A stretch of DNA of 64,000 bases from Parasitella parasitica. Taxonomy: Eukaryota > Mucoromycota > Mucoromycetes > Mucorales > Mucoraceae. Made by a program: the position numbers and the translations under genes. The notes under the pieces are model-generated. The model ran no database searches and was not told where the DNA came from. It was given only the letters and a program-made list of their open reading frames with translations. The DNA lies in the NCBI GenBank assembly GCA_025201805.1, contig MU619240.1:273571-337570 (forward strand), given 5' to 3'. This document shows, in pieces, positions 1-12,994 of this stretch; positions within the stretch are counted from its first letter, which is position 1, and the number at the start of each line of letters is the position of its first letter.

Positions 1-369
1 TTGCCCCTGTTTTTTTTTCCTATGATTGTAGGGGATGGAATAGGTCGTCAACTTAATGCTGGAACGTTTTAACGAAAACATTAATTGGGTATACACTTCG
101 AAAAGAAAAGCATCATGTTTATCAGCGTTGATACAGCGCACATATTTCCATGGCTACGATCTGGGTATGTGACACAAATTATCATCATAATGCAAACTGT
201 CTTTATTTTCACTTCTCCTACTTTATCTTCTTCTCTTTTTACGAAACCTTCAATATTACTATTGCTTACAGACGCAACAAAAAAAGCTGGTAAGACTCAA
301 TCGATTCAAAATGATAGATGCGAATTCAATTTAAGTAGTTTATGTATTGTTAAGTTACTGTCGCGATAA

Positions 370-786
370 ATATCAAATTCATTTGCCACGCCTGTTTTGA
401 TAGTCTTGCCACTTTTTAAAGTAAACGGTGGAAATTTGATAAATGCCCACCAATCTAGTTCTAAAATTATGTAATCTCCAGACGATGTGCAAAACACATA
501 CGCAAGTTGCCTTGTCTTCGCTTAACGGCAGGCTAAATAGCCCAAAACCAGAATGAACAGCCCTCATTCCCCATTCAGCTGCCTGTCTGTGCTTCGTAAT
601 GGCCTTGAAACGCTCAAGTGTTTCTTCATCTAATATCAAATCATTCATCTCATTTTTCTTGGGAGCCCGAGGAACTTTTCTTTATATTTGATTGAATTAG
701 GAAACCCAGCATCTGCTAGCAAAGGCTCGTTCAAACATTGATGAACGCCTGGATAATAGAGGAAAATTTTGAGAAGGTTCGTATCA
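370..786 (-). pseudogene. Remnant of a PIF/Harbinger-like (DDE_Tnp_4) transposase, C-terminal part
   Basis: Read on the complement, this stretch gives pieces such as YPGVHQCL, LLADAGFP, AAEWGMRA and RLHNFRTRLVGI in that order. They resemble the C-terminal part of fungal DDE_Tnp_4 (PIF/Harbinger-type) transposases, in which the E of the E-W-G-M-R-A segment would be the third catalytic acidic residue. The pieces are split between frames near 650, there is no start, and nothing upstream completes the domain, so it is a decayed fragment. No terminal repeats or target duplication were recognised. The family call is by remembered motif similarity; that it is transposon-derived is more secure than the exact family. 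Confidence 0.55.
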
Positions 787-1163
787 AATTATAGCAAACT
801 ATAAAACTTAGATTTTACTGAGACATTTTGGTTCGATTTTAGCTCAATGGCTTGTTACAGTTGATGTACAAGAAAGTAAAATTACTACTTTATAATATTG
901 ATCTAAGGTTAAGTTTTGAGGTGGTTTTGTTTACAAATAATGCAGATGAACGAAAACACACGAAGCAAAGGTAAGGATGAAAATGAGGACGAAGACTAAG
1001 ACGAAGAAAAAAATGGGAAAATGGAAATGTTAAGGATGTCAAGAGCAAAAGCCCAAAGCGTGATTATATGCTGTGCAGTGTTGAGAATGTATCTAAAAAA
1101 AAAAAAAAAAAAGTCAGTAAATCGCCTATTTCTAGAGTCAATAGCCATCAAGCGTCAACAAGG

Positions 1164-1375
1164 CTTAGACTGACGCGAAGGCCAGCGGGTCCAGGTCGAA
1201 ACTCAATGAAAATATGGTGGAAGTATGGCTACCAGGCTTAGACTGACGCAAAGGCCAGCGAGTCCGTTTGCCTACAACGTTGGCATATTCAACAATGTGG
1301 TGGAAGTATAGCTACTTGGCTTAGACTGACGCGAAGACCAGCGGGTCCGTTCGCCTACGACGTTGGCACGCGTAC
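1164..1375 (+). repeat. Three-copy dispersed/tandem repeat of about 73-83 bp
   Basis: A block beginning CTTAGACTGACGC recurs at 1164, 1237 and 1320. Each copy is followed by a GCCAGCG(G/A)GTCC segment, and copies 2 and 3 continue into a CCTAC(A/G)ACGTTGGCA tail. A GTGGAAGTAT(G/A)GCTAC spacer precedes copies 2 and 3. The block is clearly richer in G+C than its surroundings. GCGAA can pair with TTCGC, and GCCAGCG with CGTTGGC, so a folded form is possible. Confidence 0.8.
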
Positions 1376-3162
1376 TTTTGACCGTTTTACTGAGTAAATT
1401 TAAAGAAGAAAACTAACCTTTTATTTCACCTAGAATTTGCACAATTGAAGAATGAAAAAAGTAAAAAGAAAAGAAGGAAAAAGGATAAAAAAGAATCTCA
1501 CAAAAATGACTTATCAAGCCGAAAGTATTGAGAAATAACAACTTTGACGAAAAAAATCATTTCATACAATAAAGTGTAAACACTGATTTTCAAATGTGAG
1601 ACTTCTCCAGTGGAAAAAATACAAACAAGTGAAAGAATAGCAAGAGAGCGAAAGAATTACTGTATTGGACTTGCGCATAAGGGTATTAATTATTCGACAA
1701 ACTGTATTTTTGTAGACAAAAAGAGGCAGCGAAAAGGGTTGAATCTACTATTTTGAATTTAGGATGTGATGTAGAAGCCTGCAATTGGTGGCCAATATTT
1801 CATGATATTATAGACCTTTTAAATGGTGATTTGCCAGTTCTACCGAGAAGCTTTACCTATTCTCTTGCGAAAAGGTGTTTTAATTTTCATTTAAAACATG
1901 CATACATATTTATAAAATCGAGCATTTGGCAATGCAAATCAAAAAGAAAAAAAAAAAAAGGTAAAATTAAGCTACACAGTGGGGTTGTGGTATGGAGTGT
2001 CTACACGCCAAACACAAAAAGGTTGACATGCTAACCGCAAAAACCTCTCAAAAAGTGTAGCTTTCAAAAACAAAGAGTCAAGGCAACAACACAACTGATA
2101 TTCCTGCTTTTCACTGTTCAATGGCGGTATACTGCACTTGTAGATAATGGGTGCTCCGACTTTGAAAACTACTGAAAAATGTACTCTAATTGTGCATATA
2201 AGACATGCATTAAATGATTTCCTGAAGCCTTATTTATCATCTGGTTTCGTTTTTAAACTATTGCAACTAGCCCAATGAAGCTTTTGGGCGTGTTTTGTTG
2301 TATATGAAATCAGTTATGACAATCAAATAATAGCGTGTTAAATCAAAAAAGTTCTACCTTGCTAGCAGTTTCAACTTCAACATCAGAAAACCTAAAAACA
2401 ATTTATGCTTGGTCATGTCGCACCAAAGGAAGCTTTCGCGTTTTTGATCTGTAATCATAATTATGTATACCATGATTGCGAAAAGACTTTGCGCTGACTT
2501 TTTCCTCTCCTTCAACCACATGAAATGGAAACTGATTTTGACTGGCCAGATCAATCAAAAATAGCTCAGAAGCGTCAATGATACTTTGCAAAGACATTTT
2601 TAAATCGATATAGTCAAAAAACAACACTCAAGTACGATCCGTTCAAATTCGGCACATGCACTTGGTTATACACGTATTGAAGCAGCTTTTAAGTGTCAAT
2701 CTGCTGTAATAGTAGAGGAAGCGTAAATTTGAACATTTGAGATTATAATTCATTTTGTCCGTCCAAAAAACTTGATAAAATATTTATCATGGGATGAAAA
2801 GGATCATTCGTCATGTCAAATAGAAAGGAATATCAGACTTGAGCTTCCTGATAAGCTTCAAATGCCAAATTATGTAATATACAATAGGATAAAGGATTTG
2901 AAATCATAATTATTCATTGAAAAAGATCGTTTTTAGCATAATATAAGATTTTTGTGATACAAAATCAAAGCACCAACAGAAAAAAAAAATTGAGTTTGAC
3001 AAAGCCTACAACCCCACATTAAGTGTCACTACTTTACCCGTAAATTACATTACTGTATTACCTTGTATTTTCACACAATCGAAATTGATTACAAAATATG
3101 AAATGAGTCCAAGGGATAATAGTTTATGTATGAAGCCAACGGAACCTTTTCCGTGCTCAAAA

Positions 3163-3200
3163 NNNNNNNNNNAAAAAAAAAAAAAAAAAAAAAAAAAAAT
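3163..3200. other. Assembly gap (10 N) followed by a 28-A run
   Basis: Ten N at 3163-3172 are followed directly by A at 3173-3200. Translated ORFs crossing it are not real. Confidence 0.95.
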
Positions 3201-3550
3201 AAACCATCTGATTTTTCATTGTAAATTTTGTATTATAATACTAGGCGTACAATATCAAATAAACTCTATCTAGAAAAGAAAAAAAGAATCATACGACAAT
3301 ATGTAGGTTTTTCAGGCTACTAATACTAGATAAAATCACTGGCACAAGCTGGAAAGCTTTTCGACATATCGGATAACGAACTGATCGACCTTTTAAAACT
3401 ATAAAAATTAACACACACGCAAATTTCCGAAGCTTAAAGTGGGGGAGCGTTGTACATCGTTCGATAAATGGTGTAAGAAAGACAGAGGAATGCCTTTTTT
3501 TTATTATAGGAAAAGCTATTTTTCCCACCCTTTTTCTCTTCACGCCCGAG

Positions 3551-5980
3551 TTAAAAGTCGTCTTCGTTTTCAACATCCCAGTCATCTAATAAAGATTCAC
3601 TCTCTTTTTTCATGGCGGCTAATCCCGTAATTTCTTCCAAATAAAGTGGGTCCTTCAATACTTGCTTGACAAAACTCAGATGATCCTCGTTATAGGCCTT
3701 CAAAATCTGATAGTTGTATGAGATAATTAGGATAAATGCATGGCAAATAAGCAAGATTCATACCTTTTCTGAACATGCGGTACATTTTTCATATGCTTGT
3801 CCCGCTATCAACATGTTGCTAAATTGCCCAAGAAAGCCGCGTATCTGATGTGGAAGCAAACCCAGAATAGAACCAAGGGATTGAGTTTGGTTACTTGACG
3901 TATCAGCTTTGGCATTGATCCTTATCACAAAATGAGTTAGTTTTGATTGCCCGCTGTGCTTTGCGCCTGCTACTTTACCCATCTGGATGTTGAAGTAATG
4001 ATACCATGAGTTCAACAGCGAGTGCTCCCGCAATAGCTGCTAAGCCTGGCCTGGTCACTGTACATTGTTGATCCAAGGTGCGGTCCCTAAGAGACTATCA
4101 AAAAAGGTTTAGTCCTTCGAAAGAAAAGAGATAGAAGTCTTGTCTTACATCAGTAGGTGCAACAATGTCATTGCAGAAATAGCAACCTAGTTCCTCTTGC
4201 TGGTGTTTTTGTTGACGTGCTCCATGTCTCATGACAAGATATGTGTCAAATCCCAAGGCGCTGTTGATAACAATTTTGTTGTACTTTGTGGCCAACAAGG
4301 TAGGGAACCATCGGCTTTCTCTGCTATCAGTCAATAGAAATACAACATCATGATCTGATACCAATCCACTCAGGATATCAATGTCTTGAGCTAATCGTTC
4401 GTCTGAAGTCTGAGCATGGTGGCCAGGCATAGGTATCGATAAATCGTAACCTTCAGATACGACCGTTGGCTGGATCGTCTTCAAACTTTTAGCTGCAGCT
4501 TTGGCTTTCACTGATCCGCCATGTAGAGAGTCCTCAAATTGATACAGTGCCTGACGCACAGGATTAGAAAAGGACACTTTACCATTGTCTACGAACGATA
4601 TATGGCGCACGCCCCAGCCCTATAGCCCTGTGAGTTGAGGTGTCGTCAAGCACGGATAAAACTTACAATTAGACATCTGGCTACATAACATCCAAGAGTT
4701 CCCGCACCAAGTAGTAGACATTTCGTATGCTTAATCTTTTCCAAATCAAGGTCAGGCATCAAGCGCCATCTCATCAATTTTAGATTAAGGTCCACAGAGG
4801 TATCGGCTAGTCTATTGATTTGTTATTGTTGTTGTCATAATTGTCGACCATATTATTAGTTTGTTTATGATACCTTGTTGGATCCATCAATGGGCCCAGA
4901 TCAGCCATTCTGGGACCAAGTTTACCTTGCACGTTCCGTTCCCACCCCACAGATTTCAGACCTACAGACAATGAATATGAGTCTATGAAAACATACACCA
5001 GCAACAGCACTTACCGTCATAAGAGGCTGTTTCTGGTAACTGGACTTCTATGATAAATGAGGAGTCGATTTGATGCGGACGCCAACATAGTACAGATACT
5101 TTTTGAAGTTTGAATACTGTGTATACAAGATAGAGTAGATTTCGCAGCGGCCATCCAGGACCATCGGCAGAAGTGGCAGGATCGATGAAGCCAATGATGC
5201 ACTAACATATAAAAACGTCAGACATTACTTTAAAATATAGATATCTATCTCATATTTTTACATCTTTGCTATCAAATTCGCTTAGTGGTAGTACATGCTG
5301 GTTGTTCTTTATCGTGAAAAACGGCCAATTGTTTTTCATGCTTTTGATCGATTCCATTAAATCCATGCCAATGGCGTCCTGTTTATGCAGCAGAATCCAT
5401 GGTTGAGTTGGCATCAATGCAGGAAAACCAAACCAATGATAAAACTTGTATTTTTTTAAATCGGCAAATGTGAGCAATAAAAAGCTTGCCAATTCATTTG
5501 GATCTCTTAGCGCTTGGCCAGTTTGAACTGCATTTTGGATCTAGGTAGGATATTTAAGAATTTTCCCATATACTCTATTCATTCCTCGGCTTAATTACCT
5601 TTTCTGTTACTTGTTGAAACAATTGGTTCTTATCAATCGTGCGAAATTCCTCAACAGTATTTGTATTAACCAGTGTTCCTTTACAGCCATAATACCCTAT
5701 CTTTCTATGAGACAAATTAATGCAAAATAATTTATTTTTTTTAGCAAAACACAAACATATGAGATTCTTCTTCCAATCCTTCTGCAGGAATATGAAAGCG
5801 ACTTGGAATATTTATTGTTTCATTCTTTTCATTCATTGCCGTGGTTACATGTGTATAATACCCATGAATCACTTGCGATTCTGATGATAATTTAAGTACA
5901 TTTAGTTTCTTTTCTACAAGAGATTGCCAAAATGATGCATCCACTGATGAGTTAAATGGGGTAAATTTTAATATATTCAT
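3551..5980 (-). CDS. ATG7: Ubiquitin-like modifier-activating enzyme ATG7
   Basis: This is the E1-like enzyme that activates Atg8 and Atg12 and passes them to Atg3 and Atg10 during autophagosome formation in the cytosol. Several exons are read on the minus strand. Exon 1 is 5980-5757 ([12 protein letters not shown]). Later pieces carry [20 protein letters not shown] (the N-terminal domain), then [16 protein letters not shown], the nucleotide-binding [14 protein letters not shown] and [20 protein letters not shown] of the E1 adenylation fold, [12 protein letters not shown], and [15 protein letters not shown] with the catalytic cysteine near 4060. The C-terminal piece has [23 protein letters not shown] and an acidic end. 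All family landmarks are present and I see no lesion, so the gene looks functional. Splice sites inside the gene were only partly worked out; the start is the first ATG, with an in-frame family-like N terminus. Confidence 0.93.
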
Positions 5981-7204
5981 GTAGATAAAAAAAAAAGAGA
6001 GAGATACAAAAAAGAAGGGCTTGCGTAATTGCGGCGGGCCTCACCCCCCACTACACTTTATTGCTTATAATCTGTTGTGAGTGCGTGTGCATTATGTGAG
6101 AAAAACTTTCTGTGTGTGATTCAGTATTATCTTGTGACTGTAATAGAGCGGTTTGTCATGACAACAACAATTCCCATGACAGCAATGATTCAACAATATA
6201 ATGCAAAGAGTAACATGACAGGCCAGAAATCAAGGAGAGGATGTATAAAATGTTATATGTAAACGGATGGAATAGGGAGCTGATCAATTTGAAATAATGG
6301 GGGGAGAAGGTATAAACTATTTCACGTGCATCGTATATCATCTTGATTTAGGTTGTGTGCAAATTTATAACAAATATTGCAAAATGTCAAGTATATATGT
6401 GTGAAAACAGCACGTATCTTGATTGGACAGTGAAGTAGTGTCAAAAATTTGCACAGATGAAATTCAGTGATTTTCATATGATAAAATAATTTTTTTGAAG
6501 ACGAGTTGGTAAGATAATTGCTATCATGGTGAAATTGCGTGATGTATATTTGGAATGACATTGTAATGATAATGAAGTAAAATAAACGCGGAATGTTTTT
6601 GTGAGGCAAGTGTGTAGAGGGCATTGCCGACGATCTGGAATTGATTTACCCCACAACAGACACTCACATAAATGCGCACACGGGAGGGGGGGGGGTAATA
6701 ACCTATGAACAAGGGGAATATAGAAGGAGAAGGAAAGAATAGGAGATATTTTTATTTTTGATATGGACATAGATAAGAAAAAAAAAAAAGGTTCATTGTA
6801 ATATACACAACCTTTTACTTCTGAGCCTTGTCTCTTTCATTGCTAGCCAACACGCTATCATATATTTATGATTGCTGCCATGATCCATGTATATTTTGTT
6901 TATATCATATATATTCAAGGACTCTAAATTTTAACGTGTGAAATACTATGAAAAATCAGGGATTGCCATAATTGGGTTATCAACATCCCTCATCTTTTCG
7001 GATGTGTGGAGAAAAGTTTTTTTGCTATTGTAAGCATGTCTTACAGCCAATGCCTCCCATTACACCCCCCATCAAACTGTTATCTCAGCCATCATCAAAC
7101 CCCACTTACCCAATTTGTCATTTTCCATAGAGTATATAAACCCTGCGCTTTCTCACCCTTTGAAACGCATTTCTTTTCTTTTTTGTTTTTTAATTACATA
7201 CATT
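5981..7204. other. Intergenic region between ATG7 and the CreA-like gene (divergent promoters)
   Basis: No convincing gene. The ORFs here are short and low in complexity. The right end holds the CreA-like promoter: TATATAAA at 7133-7140 and a CCCCAC (reverse GTGGGG) at 7100-7105. Confidence 0.5.
7133..7140 (+). promoter_or_regulatory. TATA box of the CreA/Mig1-like gene
   Basis: TATATAAA lies 65 bp upstream of the chosen ATG (7205), a normal spacing for a TATA-directed start site. A CCCCAC at 7100-7105 fits the SYGGRG consensus bound by CreA/Mig1 proteins (reverse strand GTGGGG), so self-repression is possible but unproven. Confidence 0.5.
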
Positions 7205-7933
7205 ATGACCACATTTATTCAAACCTCCACAATGCATCTTTCTTGTCCCAAGAGAGCTATTCCACCCGTTGACAAGGCCAACATCCCTAGACCTTATAAA
7301 TGCCCTATCTGCCCAAAGTCTTTTTATAGGCTTGAGCATCAAACCCGTCATATTCGTACACACACTGGCGAAAAACCTCATCAATGTACATTTCCAGGCT
7401 GTGCAAAGAAGTTCTCACGTTCTGATGAGCTAACTAGACATGTCCGTATTCACACATCGCCAAACAAGAGACGTGCACGCAAAGCAAAGCTGGCCAAATC
7501 AGCTCAACAGCAACAACAGCAACAGCAGCAACAACAGCCTGTCATGCTTGTTGCCAGATCCTTACCTCCTTCGCCAGCTCTTTCTGCAAGCTCCAACTTT
7601 TCGTCTCATCATTCAGATATCGAAGAAATGCTATTTACACCTGACCAGTCTCCCACTCTCTCTCCCACTGCCATTCTATCGCCCATTGGGTCGCCTAAAA
7701 TGTCCCTGTTCAAATTAGCACCATTGGAGTGCAATCAGTTTGATCCTGTTTCCACTCGCTCCAATACCTGCACCCAACCAAGCTTAATGGATCTCTTGAA
7801 TTGCCCTCCCCAAGCCCGAGTGTTGCCTCCTATTAGCGGCGTATCCCACTTCATGCCCTCTTACAATGCTGCTGCTGCTGCTGCTGATTCAACATCTTCG
7901 TTACCTTCAATTCATTCTGTTGTTCAATTTTAA
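7205..7933 (+). CDS. creA: CreA/Mig1-type C2H2 zinc-finger transcription factor
   Basis: A 242-residue single-exon protein with two C2H2 fingers at residues 33-53 (C33, C36, H49, H53) and 61-83 (C61, C66, H79, H83). The finger segments [19 protein letters not shown] and [17 protein letters not shown] are characteristic of CreA/Mig1 carbon-catabolite repressors, which bind SYGGRG sites in the nucleus. A basic NKRRARKAK tract follows, then a Q-rich run, serine/proline-rich regions and a short alanine run near the C terminus. The ATG at 7205 was chosen because it lies 65 bp from a TATA box; the frame is open further upstream, but that part would lie over the promoter. It is shorter than Aspergillus CreA (about 400 residues). 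The exact orthology within the Mig1/CreA group cannot be settled by eye. Confidence 0.88.
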   Translation: MTTFIQTSTMHLSCPKRAIPPVDKANIPRPYKCPICPKSFYRLEHQTRHIRTHTGEKPHQCTFPGCAKKFSRSDELTRHVRIHTSPNKRRARKAKLAKSAQQQQQQQQQQQPVMLVARSLPPSPALSASSNFSSHHSDIEEMLFTPDQSPTLSPTAILSPIGSPKMSLFKLAPLECNQFDPVSTRSNTCTQPSLMDLLNCPPQARVLPPISGVSHFMPSYNAAAAAADSTSSLPSIHSVVQF

Positions 7934-10360
7934 ATACTATTTCACATCATATCACACAATTTTATATATTTAACATCCCCCACTCTTTTCTTATTTCATT
8001 ATTATGTAGACTCTTATTTTTTCCAATTAATTCAACACTGTATAGAATCAATGCAACAAGCACACAGCGCACACATTAGCAATTATTATATATCAAACCC
8101 TACTCTCTTTTTTTTTATGTACATAATAAACATGGTTCAAAGATACTCATTTTCTCTCGTTCCAATGTGTGTAATATGAATTATCCGAATTTACCCTAAA
8201 TTTAAAGATCCTTCAACTACTACCCAGATTCTCCCGTTTTAATTTTCCACCCTGTTTGCTTATCTAAAGAAACTTTTAATTGGATAAAGCACCGGTTCTT
8301 CTCAGGGTTGTGAGAGTGTAAACGCACGTGGGATAATACCATCCATACTTTTATTGGATGATACAGCAAGGGTGGCCTCCCCACATACGTGAATGATACA
8401 GACTCATTGGATGTTTGTTTAATCTCTCACCATCTTCACCCCGCACAAGCGTAAAATCCTTCCGTCTCCATTTTTTACCGATGATATATTTCTTTTATTG
8501 GAAGAGGATAAAGCTTTTAGAGTCGTTTAGATGGGTTCATTATCCTGCGAGCTTGCGAAAGACTTAATATGCTGACGATAAATCTATTATCAAAGTCCAG
8601 ACTCAAAATTACGTGATTTTATTATTTGCAATCCATGTTCTTTTTACCAATATTAAACTAAATGAGTCAAAAATGTCATTCACAAATCTCTTCCCCCCCC
8701 CACCCCGAATTCTCGAGATACGGGAAGATGCTGTATAAATATCAAAAAGAGCCCTAGATGATTACGATATCATAAATTTAATATGATAATAGCGTGATTT
8801 TGTACCCAAATGTTTTAATCCAATAAAGTTTGTAGCTTTCCTTCGTTCTCCCCTTGTTTTCCTTGTACGTTTTCCCTTTTCTCACCTTGGAAGTCCAAAA
8901 TCAGTATTGACAGCTGGATGTCGTATCAAATAAGCCTGTGTTTACCTTTTTTTATCACACGGAGGTTGAGATATACAGCAAATACCAGGCTTTTTCCGAT
9001 TCTTTAATCACAACACAAGAAATCGTATCATTTATATGCACGTCTGTGTAACTAATACGTTCCTTATGATAAAATACGATACGGTGAGATCATACCAGAT
9101 GACATATATAAAAGGAAAGTTTTATAGAGCTTCCATTATTCTTTATAATCATATATTCGAAATATTCTACAGAAAATTCCACAATTTGTAGATGGAAGCA
9201 ACTAAAACAACACATATTCCAAGTATAACTGTGCATGTTCGTACTACAGATTTGCAACAACAAAATGCACGAGCAGGCCATCAGGGTGGTACTAGTGGAA
9301 TAAAAATATATTAATGATGACAATAAGAAATTAAATGCTAACCTCTTGCTTGCACAAAAAACATTTAGTGTTTCTTTTTGTATTAAACAAACCCGTAAGC
9401 CATTTGCCAGGGATGAGGTTTTGTATCGCTGCTATTCACAAAATCTACACATATTTTAAAAGAATACTTTTACATGCACGGTGTATCTAGAGGTACCATC
9501 TATCCTCCCATGTAAACGTTTTTACTATCAAAGATAACATGTGAGATACAATCAATATGGATTGTGTGACAATATTTGTTAAAATTACTGGATGTAATCT
9601 ACCCCAAAACATATTTATTATTTTCGTTTATCTTTTCAGTAACTCATGCATATCATTAGCCATGTTTGATTTGAACTGCATACGGATATTTTCTATCAAA
9701 TAGTAGATATTTTCATGTGCAAATTCATAATTCAGCCGCCCTAAGCCATAAATATTGCCTACTACTACCTATCTTTTTTCGTTTACCAAAAACAACATTA
9801 TATTGTTCTCATTTTTACTGACCTCCGCAACAATAGTAATTACGTATGAATGACAAGCTATTGGCTCAAAATTCATTGGAAATTCTCTGGATTGATGCTC
9901 AAGAGCAGTAACAGTTGAATAAAAACTTCTATTCGGAACTGATAAGTGAGATTAAAAAAAATAGATCACTTTTACCTGAATTTTACTTAAAATTAGGTGT
10001 GTCTTATACCTTGTACTGGTATTTCAAATTTTGATTAGTATAGTAATAACCTACGTTTTGGAGGATGGCTTAAACAATATAATGTATGTCATTTGAAGAC
10101 TACGGCAATTCATTTTTGACATTTTCGATTTCCAAATTGGGAAACTCCGCCGCATGCAGGAACAATTCAACTATGATTGGATATTTTTTCAAAGACATAC
10201 AGCTGGCTGTTGAGCCATGGCGTAGTTCTAGGTCTAGGTTTACATCTATAAACATTATGCTCTCAAGTGAATTAGCATAGATAGTAAACTCACAACGCAT
10301 TTTAAACCATGCGGCCATTTTTTTATAGTATATACAATATATAAAATTTATCAAAAGTGC
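7934..10360. other. Intergenic, no supported gene
   Basis: About 2.4 kb of AT-rich DNA between two genes whose 3' ends face it. It has C-runs (8690-8705) and short ORFs without domain-like sequence. A CACGTGG near 8332 and a similar inverted CCCACATACGTG near 8381 are noted but have no gene next to them. Confidence 0.5.
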
Positions 10361-12157
10361 TCAAGATTTTATGATAACATCGACAGTTCCTCTACTGATT
10401 CTTGCGCCATCTTTAAACTCTTTTGAATTTGATTCTACAGTTCTTCCAAGACCACTGACAACTTTTTCACGAGAGCCAAGAGCACCAGAAACCAGCAGTT
10501 CTTCAACTAGCATACGACTGTTTTTAATGCAATCAGGGACACTAACACCCATGTAACTAGCACCAGTCAAACTCATCAGATGACCATAATTTTGCTTCAA
10601 AGCGTAGTGAAGTTCGCGCATACGTCCTTCATGACCAACGATATATTGAGGGATACATTTTTTTTGGAGACTGACCATTGAATGTGTTGGTTTATCATGC
10701 AGGTTTAAAAAAGCGTTAACGGCTTTGCGCGCGTAATCGTAAGCTACGCCAGGATCTAGTTCATCAATAGTTGCTTTTCCAAAGGCATCCTCCCAGTCAG
10801 CACCACCAATCATAACAGTGAGCTTTACTGCGCTTGGCTGATCTGTTTCTTGGCCACGCATGGCATTTGAGTCAAAGATGACGCCGAGTGTTCCCGGAAC
10901 GGGAACTTTATACTCTGTATCACGATGAGGAGTAAGAAACCCAAACCCATCATAGCCCAATTTGACGTCTGGAGCAAAGGCAAAATTGACAACAGCTACA
11001 TCAGACGCAGGATTGTAACTCAAATTCGGTAATGAGCTTGATTTGAGCAGCTTCTCAAGCGTAAACGAAGGGATAGTAGAAACAATATGATCAGCATAAA
11101 ACTCGCTGCATCTGGTCTTGATCTAACAATGTTGTTAGTCGACACAAAATTTGTTGATGTTGCAGCAAAAACACGTACTTTACTCTCTTTTCCATTGTCC
11201 AAAGGTTGAATAGACTCAACAGGGTCATTTCGAACGATTTCCACATTAGGGTGTTGTTCTAACCACGATCGAAGACGGTCAGGCAAGGTTTCCATACCAT
11301 CTTTGAAGCCTAATACACTCATTTCTTCCATGCGGCCAAACCATTCAGGATCTTTGTCTCTTGACCTAACAGCCATGCCACGCTCACGCATAGTAGACGT
11401 GTTCGCAGCACCTCTCATCATACCAACAACGACACCACCGTAGTTCTTTTCAGCTTCGTACAACATACGGAGTGTAGATTGAATTGACAATTGCTTTACA
11501 TCACCTGCATAAACACCATGCGCAATAGCACCCATTAAATTGATCGCAGTATGCTCATTGAATCTTCTTTTCATAAAATCGTACATGGATTCATCTTCAA
11601 TTCCATTTTTAGGCTTACCATTTATGAAGCGAGAGCGTCTAAAGGGCTCAAGAGCTCCGGCAAGGATGACAGATTTGAAAACTGGAGGTTTTCTCAACAG
11701 CATTGATACAGGGTCGGATGGAATAGTATTGATTTTACCATTATAATAAATGTAACGGTTTTTAACAGAAGGGTCAGATTTGGGTACCCCAAGCAACTTT
11801 TCATCATTCAAATTGAGGTCTTGAATCTATCGGTATTATCATTTATTAATTAACTGGTGCGTGCGTGAAATGGTACTTGGTTATTACCATTTCCAACAAG
11901 ATGGCGCCATTGGGGCCATCCGGACGTAAACCTCTAGGGCCGGCTTCAAAAAGCATAGAGTCCTTACTGTTTGATAGTTGAGGTTGGTTATCTCGACTGT
12001 ATTGACCAGGAGCCACGCGACGGCTACGAATCCAACCCCCAACACGATCCTCGCCTTCAATCAGTACAATTCTGCTTGTGCCGGAAGCTAAACGTGCTAA
12101 ATAATAAGCAGCGGATAACCCAGAGATCCCACCACCTAATACGGCAATGCAGGACAT
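10361..12157 (-). CDS. HEM14: Protoporphyrinogen oxidase (haem biosynthesis)
   Basis: FAD-dependent oxidation of protoporphyrinogen IX to protoporphyrin IX at the mitochondrial inner membrane, the penultimate step of haem synthesis. Three exons splice cleanly: 12157-11888, 11826-11179 and 11122-10361, giving 559 residues, close to the family norm. Introns are 61 and 56 bp with GTAATA and GTACGT donors. The N terminus has the dinucleotide-binding VLGGGISGLSAAYYLARL, then RVGGWIRS and FEAGPRGLRP, all typical of this family. The middle holds the membrane/substrate domain (GALEPFRRSR, HGVYAGDV), and the C terminus has LTGASYMGVSVPDCI, the second part of the FAD fold. There is no obvious cleavable presequence, as is usual for fungal and animal PPOX. 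It diverges from the 4E-T-like gene across an 837-bp gap. Confidence 0.95.
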
Positions 12158-12994
12158 TTTTTGGTGGATATTTTATTAGTAAATGTAAGAAGGAATCCAA
12201 GAATTGAAAAAGCTCAATCTAAAGTGTATAGAAGAATCTCTGTTGAAGCTCAGCATTTCTACATATATGGAGTATTTGTCTCGGTCGTTGCGATAACATT
12301 GGCCGTATTAGTGAGGACCACTTGATAAAAGGAAGAGGTATCCTAGCAACAAGTAGTATTTGAACAATTTACTTTTTGCGAGTTTGACGCTGCATAAATG
12401 TGTTGAGATGCTAAAAAGGAAACGTACAACTTTTTTCAATTGATTATTCAAGTTATTTATATACATGGATGAAAAACACATTCATGTATCGAATACTCCT
12501 TAAACTACTACTCTAGCATACATTTCATGAAGGTACAATGAAATATAAACAGTTTCCATGATGTGAACTTGATTGTAGTTTGTCAAAAAACTCTTCAGAT
12601 CAGTCACATATCAGTCATCAGTTATAAACCCATTCAATGGATTCAATTCTAAAATTCTTCCCTTTCTTTCTTATACCTATAGCAAACAGAAGCTCAATTA
12701 AAAAAGAAAACTCAAGACAGTAAGCGCAATCACTACAAGATAGTTAATCACTGTGAAAACAAGTATTTAAATAACAAACTAACACAAAAAACCTGACATA
12801 AATTAAAGTAAGGCAGCAATTTCATACATACATCAAATTAATTGAACGCGCGTCTATTGTATTTTATTAGTTCAACTAGCTACCCCTACTTGATTTTTTT
12901 TTATCTCTCTTGCTTCCCTTTCTCAAGACTTTACTAAATAACAATAACCTAACATCAAATACAGAAAAAAACAACCCAAAAAAATATCAGTATT
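12158..12994. other. Divergent promoter region between HEM14 and the 4E-T-like gene
   Basis: 837 bp of AT-rich DNA with no ORF of note. It must contain both promoters; no clear consensus site was recognised. Confidence 0.5.

Larger units (their letters stand above)
787..3550. other. Gene-poor stretch with no supported gene
   Basis: About 2.8 kb of AT-rich DNA. It contains the repeat at 1164-1375, several A-runs, a 10-N gap at 3163-3172 followed by 28 A, and short ORFs without recognisable domains. Lysine/glutamate-rich pieces near 940-1060 and 1440-1530 could be gene debris but cannot be joined into a frame. Confidence 0.5.

Noticed and set aside
940-1530. Lysine/glutamate-rich pieces with splice-like borders
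   Set aside because: No frame can be joined and A-rich DNA gives such sequence by chance.
2403-2627. 74-residue minus-strand ORF (QNQFPFHVVEGEEKVSAK)
   Set aside because: Weakly reminiscent of the N-terminal DNA-binding part of MULE-type transposases, but too short and without the cysteine/histidine pattern.
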